Shown piece by piece: positions 12,201 through 24,867 of a stretch of 64,000 nt of DNA. The first letter of the stretch is position 1; each line of letters begins with the position of its first letter. Made by a program: the position numbers and the translations under genes. This DNA comes from Rhopalosiphum padi (lineage: Eukaryota > Arthropoda > Insecta > Hemiptera > Aphididae): positions 52,613,858-52,677,857 of the forward strand of contig NC_083598.1 in NCBI RefSeq assembly GCF_020882245.1, in the 5' to 3' direction. Below the pieces are notes generated by a model. The model was not told the origin of the DNA and made no database searches. It saw only the letters and a program-made list of their open reading frames with translations.

Positions 12201-14987
12201 TTTAAGTAATGTTCATTCTAACCATTACACCCATGATAATATATACATTAAAACTGATTACTATATATGTTGTTTTGCTGTTTGAAATGTTATCGTGTAA
12301 CTGAGTTCCCAACAAGAACGTGTAGTCATTATACGAAGATGCATCAATAAATACATGATATACCGATAAACTTCTGAACAATATTGACTTAACATTAATA
12401 ACTAAAAAATCCCATTAGACTATTTGTAATATGCATGTGTGCATAAAGGTGAATATATACTAATAAAAGCTGGTATAAATGTTGTTAAAAGAAAAATTAG
12501 TTTACATTTAGAATTCTTATATAATAAAATGCAAATATATGTTATAATTTATAAGCATCGCGTAAGACACATACTCTTAATGCTTCCATTAAAATAATTA
12601 TGGAAATTCACATTTTAATAGAAAGAAGATCTATAATAATATTTTACTTAAAACGAACGGGTAAAATCCATTTGGATTAATATGGTTTTACATAATTTTT
12701 ATTTTATTTGGATGCATTAAAAGCAATATAATTTATACAAAATTCGTATTCATAAAAGGTTATTTTAATTTTTCTTAAATCTCAACAATAGGTATATTAT
12801 TTTGAAAAACAATATGTATCTATTCGCATTACTTAAAATTCTTTTATAAATGTATATTATTTTATTATTTTATAGAAATATTACTAAAAACTATCCATAT
12901 TTATTTACTTAATACTGTATAAAAACAATATAACACATTTTATAAGCTAACAACTTATTGATTTAATGTGATTCTTGGTCATTTAGCGAATAATTAATAA
13001 AATAAAACTGTACTTATTCATAATCCTCCTCCATAAAATAAAATTATCATAAAGAAATAGTATTTTTTTGATAAGGACATGATATTTTAAGACTATCTAT
13101 ATTTTGCGTAGATGATATTTTAATGATATTATTATTTTTAATGAATTTAAATCGAATTAATTTGTAAGCAGAGACAAAAAACATGATGTGTATCATATCA
13201 CTTATATATAGCTAAATTAGTTTTCACGATCAATAATGTATATTTTACAGTAGCTTTATGCAAAATATTAAATGTATTACTATAATTGATTACGTAAAAT
13301 AAAATTACTAATACTAATTTAGAAGTTACATTTCGCTGATATTGGCAGTATACACCGGTAAGGTGTGATAAACACAAAACAAAGGAGATAGACATTTGAC
13401 GTATCTCTTAAAATTCAAATAGGTACGTTACTATTAGCTATTGCAAAGTACGTAAAATAACAAATTGAATAAATATAGACCTCTGCTAAACCCAATCTGG
13501 ATTTAAATCTTAAGTGTAGGACTCAGCACGAAATACAGACTTTTTCGTCAAAGACATTAAAGCAAATTACTAAAGCTCCTTTTACGTATCCGACCTTATA
13601 CTTTGAACTATTTGAACATTATAGTCCTTAGAATTTTGCAAAAGATAAACATACAACAGATATTTTTATTCAGAGATTTATACATAGAAATTATCATAAT
13701 AAACTAAATATATAATATAATACCTTAAAATATGTAATTGGTTTTTTGAAACTCTTGTAGAAAAATCAATAATGGTTACTGGCGGAATCTTAAATCAGTG
13801 ATGGAAAAATAAAAATAAAAGTCAATACATAGAACAATTTAAGACTTATTACTCTTATTTTTAAAATCAAATTTCACGTCTTGTTAATTGTTTTATGTAA
13901 ATATTATGATTTGTAATGAAAAAAATAATAACTATAAATATTTTAAATTTAATCATACACGTTAGCGTGTAGGTCATTATTTTTATGATAAGGAAAGTAG
14001 ATAATTAATATACCTACCTAAAAGTAATAATAATTGTTAGTATTATTATTATTATTATATTAACAGTTTTATAATGTCTAAGAAACAAATCGTTTAGTAT
14101 GATTTACACTTTATTAATAAGCTCTATATTTCGGTGGAAATTAGAGCTGCTGGTTAAATGCTTTCTGTCTCTACCTACCTATCTATGAATTAATAGTGAC
14201 CACAACCATTACACAAAACAGGGACGTATAGCAAGATATTATATATGTTACTAAATAATTCCACGTCGGTGAGAGAAATTGATACCAAGATAGATACCAG
14301 TGATAAATATCAAAATTGTTCACTTGAGCATGTTGAAAGATAGCGATTTCTTTACAGGTAAATGAAAATAATAATATACATCATTTAAGCGATTTTAATT
14401 ACCTTAAGTAAACTATATATTTATGACTTAATAAACATGCTGTAATGTTGAAAATGTATAATAAACTACATAGTCCGTAGAGTAAATCCAATTTGAATAG
14501 TGAATAGTACTAGGTAACTGAATAAGTAGTTTTATACTTTTAACAGGTTTTAAAATTAAAGATTACACAAAAAAAAGTTTTTTAGTTAAATAATTTTAAA
14601 AATTAACTTAATCATAGAATATTTCTCCAATTTGAACTGACTTGATTACTTATTTTATTATTATGATGTAATGTATTTCATATATTTTGAGTGAAAACAT
14701 TTAAGTAATTACCAGTTATTAAGAAAAAAATTTAAAATCAAACACTAAACATTTAAAAATATTTTTTTTTTTGCTCAGTATCGCCGTGATATATATTAAT
14801 ATAATATATTATTACATTAAAAAAATATATTCATCGAGCTTAAAGAAATATAGCTTACTCGTATAGAGTTATATTATTGTATGTCCGGTCCACAAATTTA
14901 GAAAATAAGTATATAAAACATTGATAACAGTTTATTCTAAAAATTATTTCGCTCTTTCCATGTGTTTAATTATATTATGTCAATGTT
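9222..14987. other. AT-rich desert, no gene seen
   Basis: Long A/T-rich sequence with short (AT) and (ATT) runs (ATT repeat at 14041-14057), poly(T) near 10,290 and chance open frames of about 60 codons at 10,978 and 13,198. An acceptor-like TTTAAATTGCAG at 9863 leads into closed frames. TTTCTTTACAG|GTAAAT at about 14,354 on the plus strand only loosely resembles a recursive site. No inverted-repeat element recognised. Confidence 0.45.
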
Positions 14988-15146
14988 ATGAACGCCGTCA
15001 AACTTAGTACAAAGATGCTTTTAGAAAATTGGTCACAGCATACACAATCGAATATCATAAAAGCTTTTCCCACCCTCATTGGAGAAAAACTTCGCGAGAA
15101 GTTGCGCGTAATAACAGCCAAAGCCTGTGGCACCTGCGTCACATAA
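14988..15146 (+). CDS. small 52-codon open frame in a GC-richer patch
   Basis: ATG 14988 to TAA 15146 encodes 52 residues, with segments ENWSQHTQSNIIKAFPTL and GEKLREKLRVITAKACGTC. The second half uses many C/G-ending codons (CTT CGC GAG AAG TTG CGC GTA) and stands out from a surrounding G+C of about 20 percent. The predicted peptide is basic and partly amphipathic, with no signal peptide or membrane segment. It may be a small gene, an exon, or a remnant. On the opposite strand TTG|GTAAGTTTT at about 15,237 also looks like a donor, so the strand of any gene here is not settled. Confidence 0.22.
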   Translation: MNAVKLSTKMLLENWSQHTQSNIIKAFPTLIGEKLREKLRVITAKACGTCVT

Positions 15147-16479
15147 TATGTCACACCTCATGATACAAACATATTATGCACAATGAAAAAATTTCCTCGA
15201 CGACGAAAATGCGTGCTGTTACCTGTTATTCAAAACTTACCAATAAAACAAACCACGATATAGGCAATATATTGAAAAAGAGAATAAGTTGCCTAACATT
15301 AATCAACTTTATAAACGATACATGTAATCCAATGTAGTTTACATAGCCCAAAAACAATAAACAAACATACAAATCTGAAATTGTATTTGATAACAATTAT
15401 AGTGAAATATTATAATTACGAAAGTCAATAGACCGCAGAAACTCAGATACTTATTTTTAGACTCGTCCTAAAATATATTTTATTATTATCATATTATAAG
15501 TTGACTAATTTAATACTTAAAAATAATTTTTTTAGTTAAATAGTTATATTATTTATTTCAACTAATTATTGTTATAATGCTTATAAAGTTTAAGTAACAT
15601 ATTATTATGAGTGATATTTTTAAACGGAGGTTCTAAAAATAATTCAAAATGTTTTACATTATATTTTTCTGTATTCAAAGATTCAAAAAGGTTTGTTTTT
15701 GTATTGAAAAACAACAGCATGCATTTAAAAAAAATCTCTTTCATTATGTTTAAACAATTTGTAAATGTTTATCAATCATTTGAACCTACCATTTTATAAT
15801 GTAAATTAAAACAACATTTTATTTAAATTGATTTCCATATCATTTTTGACGATTGCTTGTATAATATTTGAATGTGTTTCAAAGTTTAATTAGGATAATG
15901 AATTATGTTAGTGGATGGAAAGCTTTCACATTTTCAATTACAACATTTTCAGATTAAATCCTTTGTTATTTGACGTAAATTCAAACAATTGGATTATTTT
16001 AACAAGTAATTTAGTTCATGGGATACCTGTATGTATTTGAGGATTAACATTTAATTTATTTTAAACGTATTATGGACCACTATAGTTTGTACGTATTTTT
16101 ATTTTTAATTATAAAATATTTACTAGCTATAATTACAATATGCGTTTGCACTAAACATTAGATACCAAATTGCAGTGATCCCTGAGATTTTTTCGTTACA
16201 AAAAATTACTAGCTATATCCTATTGCATTTTTATAAGTCATAAACAATTTAAAAGACACCAATAATTTTAGACCTACTTAACATGATTTAATAAAGAAAA
16301 AATAAATTGTTTTTTTTTTATACATATATAAATAACTTAAGGTAAACCAACTTAGCTCTAATAATTCGAACATAACCATTTAAAACATTACTGACATATC
16401 AAAATACTTAAATACATTATGGGTAAAAAAAAAATAAACAGGGAAGTAATTCTACTATATAGTAGGTTTCGAGTGTACC
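15147..16479. other. AT-rich stretch with one exon-like segment
   Basis: Mostly A/T-rich. At 15,953-16,028 (plus) a good pyrimidine-rich acceptor ending ACATTTTCAG is followed by an open frame (LNPLLFDVNSNNWIILTSNL) to a GTATGT donor. This is the kind of match expected several times by chance in a window this size, so it is recorded here rather than called. Confidence 0.35.
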
Positions 16480-17440
16480 TTGTCATTTAATAGAGCACTA
16501 TATTAGGTATGTTAGGTATAGCTTCAATTATAAATCATTGCATACGAAATACTATTCTGAACGGAGAGAGTCCTTTATGCCCAAGGTTATTTTATAATTT
16601 TTTTTAAATAGATGTAATTTTTTTCTATTATGAATAACATAATAATTATTATAATATTGTATCATATATTTTTGTTATAACTTATAAACCAATGCTGAAA
16701 TTCCATTGAACGATGTGAATAGATTTATTAAATAAATAGCATAGTGTAAATAAAATAATAATGTACGTTAGACATAAAATAGAAAAATATTTCTATATTT
16801 ATGTCCATACAATTAATATTTTTTGAGTAAAAACATAAAGATCAATTACTAAAATCGTTATAAAGGAAAAAAGAAAAAAATCATAATTTTTTTATTTAAG
16901 TATCTAATCTTATCGAATAGCTATAAAAAAAAAACTATACAAATATATTTTTGATATTTTTAAATTTCTGTATGGATAATTTATAAAGATCCTTGCAATT
17001 TAAAATATTTATAAATTTCTCAAAAAGATCTAAAATATTTTGTAAATAGTACAATACCTATAAAATAATAATTGAAATTTATGAATGTTTTGAGTTTATA
17101 TAGTTAACATTTTTGAAGTTATAACTAAAAAACAAAATCAATTATATCATTAACTACGTTATTGCGTAAATTAAAATTTTTCTTTTAATTTTTCTCGATT
17201 ATTAGAAGAGTAGGTAAATGAGTTTTTTTTTGATTTCCTCAAAAATTACCAACAAGATGATTTAATATTCGTCCAAAAACATAAAGTTAAAGATTGAAGT
17301 ATTTTCTCTGCCCCAAAAAGTGATAAGTAATACAAACACAATTTAATTTATTTTAAAAGGACGTCGTCGCAAAATCAATACATTCGTCGTCCCTCTCAGA
17401 ATTCAAAATTCAATAGTTTAACGACCATATGAAAAAAGTG
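16480..17440. mobile_element. decayed interspersed element (three related fragments in window)
   Basis: A roughly 960-bp interval runs from a mixed-composition end (ACGAAATACTATTCTGAACG near 16,546), through an A/T-rich middle with repeated 'TTATAACT' and 'AGTTATAAC' phrases, to a second mixed end at 17,340-17,405 (GGACGTCGTCGC, then ATACATTCGTCGTCCCTCT). Parts recur in the window: 17,095-17,225 resembles 19,190-19,330, and 17,283-17,410 resembles 52,368-52,468. The end phrases look like those I associate with abundant aphid interspersed elements, but that is recollection and untested. No coding capacity remains, and borders and target duplication are not resolved. Confidence 0.5.
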
Positions 17441-19189
17441 TATATTAATGACTTTCATTTTAACATAAAATTGAACCGACTTAAAAATTGTTTGCAAAGA
17501 ATTGCTAACCCCCACTTAATACGGACATATATAAAGCAATATAGTAAGGTATAGTAAAGTATAGAGAGCTTTCCCTGTAGGACTTCCATGCATAAACGTC
17601 AAGAACCCGGTAGCTTACACCAAGAAATTAACAAAGTTTTTCGGAGCTTTATTCTTGGATTGACTTGTATTAAATATAAAGAATGATTTAATGCAAGCAC
17701 AATAACAATGCCGGAACATTTATTTTTAATTTACATTTTCTGTATAATGCTAGAATATTTGGTCTCGGTTTCGATTATAATAAAGACAATTATTTTAGAT
17801 GGAAATACTTTTTTATAAAATAAAAATTAAAACATTTCTATAGAATGGTATATCAATTTCGATATATATTAAATAGTTAGATTTTATTAATGTTACTTTA
17901 TGATAATAATACAATAGTATTATTTTTAAATTTATTGAGAGATATTATAATTTTTATTTTTACATCAGTAGAAACTCCCAAAAAATATATTTTAATATAT
18001 TAATATTATACGGTTTTTGTTTATAAAAAACATCGCTAATTGATATTAAAATTATTTTATATTATAATAGACATGTAAACGAACAAAGAGAAAATATTTA
18101 TTTAAAATTAAAATAAACTTGAGTATAATACTTTATGTACTTTATTTAATTTTTTAGAATACATTTTTAAATTTGTTTAGGTTCAAAATAATAATAATGA
18201 ACAACTTGAAACTAATTTTTTTTAGTGTAATATATGTTAATTATAAAAAAAGTTACATAATTTTAAAACGCTTAATAATTTTATGATTAAAAGTTGTTTT
18301 ATTCATAAATAAGACATTTATCTTGAATAGGTGAATAGGACTAGGTACAAATAAAACTATTATTGAATGTGTGAACAGTTATTAATTTTAATTGGATGAT
18401 TAAAAATAGTCATCCTGTATTGAAACCATAATAATTATGTGACGACTGTCAACTGAGATTATTGTCTACCAGTTACTAAGGTTTATTCAAAAAAAAAAAA
18501 TAAAACTAAATCTAATAATATATAGATAGATAATTACACATGATTTATTTTCAAACTAATCAGTTGAAATGATGAACACAATCAGTAAATCTTGGGAAAA
18601 GGATTTAATATATTATATGATTATGATATGCCCATAAACCATGTATTTCTTGTACCCAGAATTTAAGAATCTTAATCAAATAACATCTCACGTAGTGTTT
18701 CCAGATTATCATGTGTACCTTTTTTTATGCATAAGCAGTGATGTACTGAAGTCAGATCTTGCCTAAAAACAACAACAAAAAAAACATAATTCACGCACCT
18801 TACTATAATAATAATAATAATAATAATAATAGACGGCCGTGTATGATATTAATAGTTATATCTCCGATGTCGACCGCCGCGCCATCAAAAATATTTTTAA
18901 CTATTGCAGTCCCCAACCCTAAAACAGTCAGTTTCTTATAGGTAACTACATACTCGCCGTTTTTCAAGTTAATTTATCGTTGTCAACAGAAAAAATACAA
19001 AACTTCTTTTAATTAATGTGAATTGTTAAGCAGATACTCCTAATTTTTTTTTTAATGTAATGTACCTACATTAATTGAAATAAAATATTGAAGCAACCCT
19101 CTAGTTATTTAACTTAATATACTAAATATAAGTTCTTGATAATAAATTTAGAATATAGTATAGTAAAATTTCAGTATCATCAATATCAA
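17441..19189. other. AT-rich stretch, no gene seen
   Basis: A mixed-composition patch at 17,500-17,660 has no sustained frame. A poly(A)11 run follows at about 18,490. (AAT)9 lies at 18,804-18,831; the 60-codon open frame over it (18,759-18,941) is a product of the microsatellite. The rest is A/T-rich. Confidence 0.45.
18804..18831. repeat. (AAT)9 microsatellite
   Basis: About nine uninterrupted trinucleotide units. Confidence 0.93.
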
Positions 19190-19330
19190 TCTGTTATAAT
19201 TTGTAAACATTTTCGGAGTTATAAGTTTTTGACTTAATGTATTATGTCATATGTTTGACCTCATATATTTAAACCAGTCAATTCTTTTCCCCTGATTATT
19301 AAAAGAAGAGGAAGCCCTTTGTGAATAATA
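19190..19330. mobile_element. fragment related to the 16.5-17.4 kb element
   Basis: Shared phrases in the same order and orientation as 17,095-17,225: TTGTAAACATTTTCGGAGTT against GTTAACATTTTTGAAGTT, then a GATTATTA(A/G)AAGA block followed by AG(G/T)A. The middle is diverged. This suggests a second, older or partial copy. Confidence 0.35.
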
Positions 19331-19725
19331 CTACTTCTCTTCTGCTGTTTATTGATGTATACAATTGGGCTAAGTCGCTAGGATAGCTTCTTTTCAATTT
19401 TGTTGGCTATATTTTCGAAATGGAAAAGCTCTTTTCAATATATTTAAACCTATCATCATAGACTATTAACCAAAGAACATATAGATTTTATTAACTAAAA
19501 TACTTTTCAATCTTGATAGATATGTACAAATTTTCAAAAATATCACATTCTTAGATATAAATTAATAATTTGTGTTTATTTTTGAATAATGTATAAACTT
19601 AATAAATTAATTTGTTAATTTATATAATAAAGGAAGTTCTCATATTCATATAATGAGTTTACGGAACTAATGGACTCTTAAAATACCAAATAAAAATTTA
19701 AAATATGTTTATAGATACTCTATAG

Positions 19726-19873
19726 CAGGGGTGTCCAACCTGTGGCTCACACTAGATTTCAAAACCACCAATTAATTATATTTAATATTATGAAAAAATA
19801 TGTATTGTATTTATTATGTATGTACGCATTTTATGTATGTGGCCTAGTCTTCATAAAAGGTTGGACATCCCTG
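19726..19873. mobile_element. hAT-type MITE, 148 bp
   Basis: The terminal inverted repeats are CAGGGGTGTCCAACCT at the left and, reversed, CAGGGATGTCCAACCT at the right: 15 of 16 match. Flanking 8-mers CTCTATAG (19,718-19,725) and ATCTGTAG (19,874-19,881) match at 6 of 8 and the left one fits the nTCTAnAn preference of hAT transposases, so this looks like a worn 8-bp target duplication. The interior is A/T-rich with no coding capacity. It is a non-autonomous element needing a hAT transposase from elsewhere. Confidence 0.85.
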
Positions 19874-19979
19874 ATCTGTAGTATATAATATAATTAAGAA
19901 TTCTAAGAATCAGAATTTTAATAAAATCATAGGTAATTCAATGATAAAATAAGAGCCCATAATTTGTAAATGACTCTAT

Positions 19980-20249
19980 TTATGTCCGTAATAGCGGCCA
20001 CAGAAGATTCATCGCCGTGAATTCACCATACATAACAGCTGTAAAGGTAGTGGTTGAGTGTACTGTTTTTCCCAGAGATTTATCGGATTTTAATGGTTTT
20101 TCTGTGAGCTCATATTTAGGTATATAAGATATATATTTGCGTTCTGTAATGCATCTAAATGCGATACGGTTATACGGGCAAAGAACGGAGGAATGTGTTT
20201 GTGAAAAAGAAGGAAATAATGCTGCTATACAAGGTGATTCTTTCATCAT
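19980..20249 (-). CDS. unrecognised 89-codon open frame
   Basis: On the minus strand ATG at 20,249 (a second ATG follows directly) opens 89 codons ending TAA at 19,982. Segments include MMKESPCIAALFPSFSQTHS, NRIAFRCITERKYISYIPKY and GKTVHSTTTFTAVMYGEF. The stretch has markedly more G+C than its flanks and balanced codon use, which supports real or recent coding. No signal peptide, membrane segment or domain that I know. An in-frame TAG lies just upstream, so it may be an exon starting near the ATG or a complete small gene. An overlapping plus-strand frame at 20,137-20,364 is less convincing. A hAT MITE ends 107 bp away. Confidence 0.3.
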   Translation of the reverse strand: MMKESPCIAALFPSFSQTHSSVLCPYNRIAFRCITERKYISYIPKYELTEKPLKSDKSLGKTVHSTTTFTAVMYGEFTAMNLLWPLLRT

Positions 20250-20365
20250 GAACTATTCATTATTTCAAAAACTAATAACGTTTTTAAAAATATTTATTTT
20301 ACATAATTTTATTGCAAATAGTAAAAAGCAAAAATGTCTAAGTTTTTATTTTTTTGTACGATAAC

Positions 20366-20510
20366 ATACAATTTAAAGTTTTGATGAGCGGAGTGGAGTA
20401 ACATAGGGCGCAGAGGGGTACTCCACAAAACGTTAGTCTACTACACAGTTAATCAAAACTTTAAATACTTATAACTCATTATTCATTAACTAATTATCTG
20501 AAATTTAATT
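20366..20510. repeat. dispersed repeat, copy 1
   Basis: This shares an ordered series of blocks with 35,973-36,120: ACAATTT, GATGAGC(G/A)GAGTGGA, GCAGAGG, TCCAC, TTTAAATACT, ATAACT(C/T)ATT. Within this copy ATTTAAAGTTTTGAT (20,371-20,385) is inverted at 20,452-20,466, so the unit has arms flanking a GC-richer core that contains GAGCGGAGTGGAG. An A/T-rich tail follows. A small non-autonomous transposon is likely; no target duplication is defined. Confidence 0.55.
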
Positions 20511-21907
20511 TTTACATAATATATAAATACACCAAATAATATTCTTCTTCTGAATAATTACTAAATTAAAAATGTAGGTAACTGTAAAAGTAAAAAACTT
20601 TAAAATTAAAAATATATAGTGTTTTTTGAAATTTTTGTTTTTTATTACTTACAACAATTATGTAGAAAAAAAAATGTATTTTCAAAAACTTAAAGTGATT
20701 TTTTTACTTTGAAATTATGAATAATTTATGATAATATAAAAAGATCACTTTGTGTACTATTGTACGTATGGTGGAGTTATTTACTTGCAGAAAAACGTCT
20801 CAACGGCAAAAATAACAGATAAAATGTCTGCATTCTGGTATTGAAATTGATGCTTTACTACGGCTGCCTGTACTATGGCAATTATATGGTGCTTTTCGCT
20901 CTTATTAAGATGATATTTACATTAGAATCTTATATTATATATAATATATTAAGTGAACCCGACAGAAATGATTTACAAAGCTATTTATTGGTTTTAAATT
21001 GCTTAAAAAAAAATGATATACCTACCTATTTGATTACGTAACGCCAAAAGTATTTAACCCCAAAAATGTATACTTTAAATTTTACAAGTATGTTATAATT
21101 AAGTAAAACCGTTAATAAATATCAAAAAAAATGCAAAAAAAAAATATAGATAGCACTTATTATAATATTATCGTATTATTTTTATATAATATTCTATTCG
21201 ATATTAGTACAAACATGTCCAAATTTAACTTGTGTACAATAATATAATAAAAAATTATTTTATAATTTTTAAAATTGAAAAAGTTTTAGTTTCACTAATA
21301 TTGGTATCAAAATGTACTCTCAACCATCCTATCACAAATTCACAATTTTAGTCTTTCTAAGAAATGCATAACATTGTTTTCCCGTCTCCGATTCAGCCAC
21401 ACCTTACTCGCTTCTCCTTTCTAAAAAAAATTCTTTGAATGACTCTCATCTGCACACTTTATAACAACCCTATGATTAGTGGCATAACTAACTGTACAAA
21501 ATATTATTACCACAACGCACCCACCTATCAGCCTTTTTAAAGCTTACATCCAAAATATAATTCTCACTTTCAAAAAAAAAATATTATGTTTCCCATATTA
21601 TCATTCTCTAGACAGTCTAGACACACAGGCTATAAAATTTAATTTAAATTTTCAAAATATTTTACTCTTTTTATATATCATTAATATTGTCCAAATTAAT
21701 TTTAACTAAATATTTTAATAGGATTTTTGCCTGTATTATAAAAATAGGTACTAAGTAACGTTTTTAGTTGTCAAGAACAATTATAAATAGTTTGAAGGAT
21801 AACCCATACCTACTATTTTTCAATTACTTGAATTTATCACATTTAATCATGAATAATAAAGTAATATAATACAATAATTAATTAAATAAACATATTATGT
21901 ATACATT

Positions 21908-21942
<35 letters not shown>

Positions 21943-24744
21943 AACAATATTTCGTCAAAAATCTCTATATCATTCCCATATACAATTATGTGATACGATA
22001 AGTCACTTATCTAATAGCAAACCCGTATGTTGTAAATCACACAAACGGCGTCAACAGTTTACAAACTTACTCACTTAGACACTGAAATCAGAATTACGTG
22101 ACTAATTTGAATGAGAAGGATCAAACGTGATTTCAACGATTAATGCTTAGAAAGTGATACTTGACACGTAATTAAATATATATAATTAAAACATTTACAT
22201 TAATATGTATATAAACTACACTTAAATGATTATTAGTATATGTCTAAATTAACAAATAATATTCTCCACTCAAATTTAAAAGTGTGTTAAATTGTGCACT
22301 TTAAAATGTATGGAAAGAATAATTCATTTTATTATGGTAGGTAATATTAGTAGATATTAGGAGTATTCAAAATGTCTAAAATTAAATTTAACGTAATTCG
22401 ACCAATTTAAAAAATATCTTAATACAAGAACAGTTTTAAATATTAACGGTAAAAATTAGTTTTAAAATGGTACATTTATGTTTTCTTTCTAAAAAATGCA
22501 TTTGATTGTTGAATAAATAAAAGTAACTACTTTTTTTTTACTGGTTAAAGATACATTTAATAATCAGTAATTTACAAGATGATATTAGTATGCAGAGAGA
22601 GGTTGTCCAGGATCTAGTGAGAATACCCTCCAAAAATAGGTATCTACTTTAAAATATTATTTAAACTCTTTAAGCTATTTCTAAATATCAATCTTCAAAA
22701 TTTAAAAAAATTTTAAACTTTCTTTTCAAATTATATTCTTCATGATAATATTAAGTTAAGATATGAAAAATGGAAGGTATTTAAAATATTTATTTAGAGT
22801 TTTATCCCGAAAATTTAAAAACCCATTAAAATCTAGGTATAATAAATAAATGAGTTACAATATTATATTATATAATATCCTTTTTAAGACTAGTCAAATA
22901 ATCAAAAGGTAAATAAAATTTGCATGTCAATTTCTATGAATCTCTTAATATTTGTGTCGGTATTCATATTTTTGCAAATTTTTTCACTTATTTAATTTAC
23001 TCATTCTTACATAATATAAGTACATAAAAAATAAACTATTTCGTTACAATTTTTCTATTTTTAAATTAGTCAATAGATGAAATTGTGTAAAGAATATTTT
23101 ATTTTTAGACTGTAAAACCTTTATATTTTGATATATTTAAGTAAAATATTCAGACTTTTACGAGAAAATTACGAATGACAATTGACAGAAATGTGTTATT
23201 ATTTTGGTTCCGTTCCACTTGGAATATCCAACAGTGGCATTTCGCAGCTGGTAACATCCTTTCATTTTGTTCTATACTATACGTGCACCACCCGCGGCGT
23301 ACCGACTCATGATAGAATTAATAATCTCCCTCAGCTAACTATGCTATTGCGTTTCGTCTACGCTTCAGGCCATGTCCACAACTCGAGCACGACGAAATAT
23401 ATTATTATTACCAAGTAATTTTCAAATAAATCTGCAATATGTATGATAATTTAATGACAGTGGACTGAAAGAATAAATGTCTAAAATATAATTTATATGT
23501 CATAATACGCTGTACTTTTTGTTAACCACATGTTGCTCATGAATTGTGAAGAACCATAAAAGTCAAGAACAATACGTCATAACAATATTATACAAAAATA
23601 ATATTTAATAATATTGTATAAAATAAACAAATTTAGATAAAGTTTAATAATCCATCTATTAAATAAATTTAATTAATGAAAATGTGTTGATTATCAACGA
23701 TTTAAAATTATAAAATTTGTATCAGTTCCTAAAGATTGAAAAATCTTTTTTAATTTATTTATAAATGTTTTTTTAACGATTCACCCAAACATGAAAATAT
23801 AAAAATCTTTTACATTGGTCTAACTAAATAACTAAATATGAATACCTACATTAATAAAATATTGCGATAAAACAATTAATTACAACTATTTACTCAACTA
23901 TTGTATAATAATTATAAGGTAATTTAAAATTGATGTTTTAAAATGTATAAGTATAACAAGATTAAGTAAAAAAAAAAGGTCAAATAGATTCAAACTAAAT
24001 ATAAATTAATAAGTTTTCTAGTTTTGACATGTGTCATCCTCGGATTAATATAGATTTTGTGGTGACAGGAAAACTAAATGTTTTTCAGAAAGTACAGTAA
24101 AAATAAAAATATTTTACCTCAACACTTTTTTTATTCAATATATTACGGTACTTAAATAATATATTATACTCGGTCATATAAATATGAAAAAAAAACAAAC
24201 AGGAAACTTGCGCAGTTATGTAATAGTTAGATTTTTAGTAAAAATCATTATTAAGTTGGTCACTATAACGAATGTGATAAATTCAAAATCAATGGTTGGT
24301 AAATATTAAATAATTATATACAAAAAAACGATTGAATTTAACAGGTGAATTAGCAATCTGCATCTAAGAATAGTTGGATTATTTTTATAATTATAAGTTA
24401 TAACTTATTTATAAAATAGCTACTAATGTACTTACATTATATTTTATTAAATATATCATAATATTTAATTAAATTTTTATTTTTATTTAGAAAATATTAT
24501 AAACAATTAATAATTAAGTGATAAAACTTACAATGTTTTCTATATATTTTTAGAAGTTTTAAAAATACTGTCAATATAATATTAACCTATATCGATTACA
24601 TTATTACGCAAATCTTTAGTAACTTAAGTCAATATAGAATAATTAAAATACTTAATATTGACCATTGTCTAGGTTTATTAAATATCACTATCACATAATA
24701 ATATAATATACGTCTTAATATTTTTAATTGAAAATATCAACTTA
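20511..24744. other. AT-rich stretch with one coding-like patch and a G-poor tract
   Basis: At 21,310-21,640 the plus strand is C/T/A-rich and notably poor in G. (AT) repeats lie at 21,909-21,942. At 23,182-23,418 a 78-codon plus-strand frame crosses a GC-richer patch (about 23,205-23,400), starting MTEMCYYFGSVPLGISNSG; it has CAGCTG|GTAACA inside and no recognisable domain. A 66-codon frame at 20,841-21,041 is of the same unsupported kind. The rest is A/T-rich. Confidence 0.4.
21909..21942. repeat. interrupted (AT)n microsatellite
   Basis: About 34 bp of AT dinucleotides with one AA interruption. Confidence 0.9.
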
Positions 24745-24800
24745 ACCTGGGGACAAACGATGTTTCATAAAATGTAGTGATAAATTCTAAGACCCCAGGT
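24745..24800. repeat. short hairpin ACCTGGGG / CCCCAGGT
   Basis: A perfect 8-bp inverted repeat (24,745-24,752 and 24,793-24,800) separated by 40 bp, conspicuous because G/C runs are rare here. It lies 67 bp left of the large inverted-repeat element. It could be the ends of a tiny transposon or coincidence. Confidence 0.3.
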
Positions 24801-24867
24801 ATTTTTTTTTAACCCAACATGTACACATTGTTTGATAGATTCGGTGGAAATCATTCTCGATGTACAT

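Noticed and set aside
14340..14370. Plus-strand TTTCTTTACAG|GTAAAT resembling a recursive splice site
   Set aside because: Short, interrupted pyrimidine tract and a weaker donor; no plus-strand partner sites.
15220..15300. Minus-strand segment ending TTG|GTAAGTTTT
   Set aside because: All three frames are open over 52 nt and the acceptor is poor, so coding cannot be judged.
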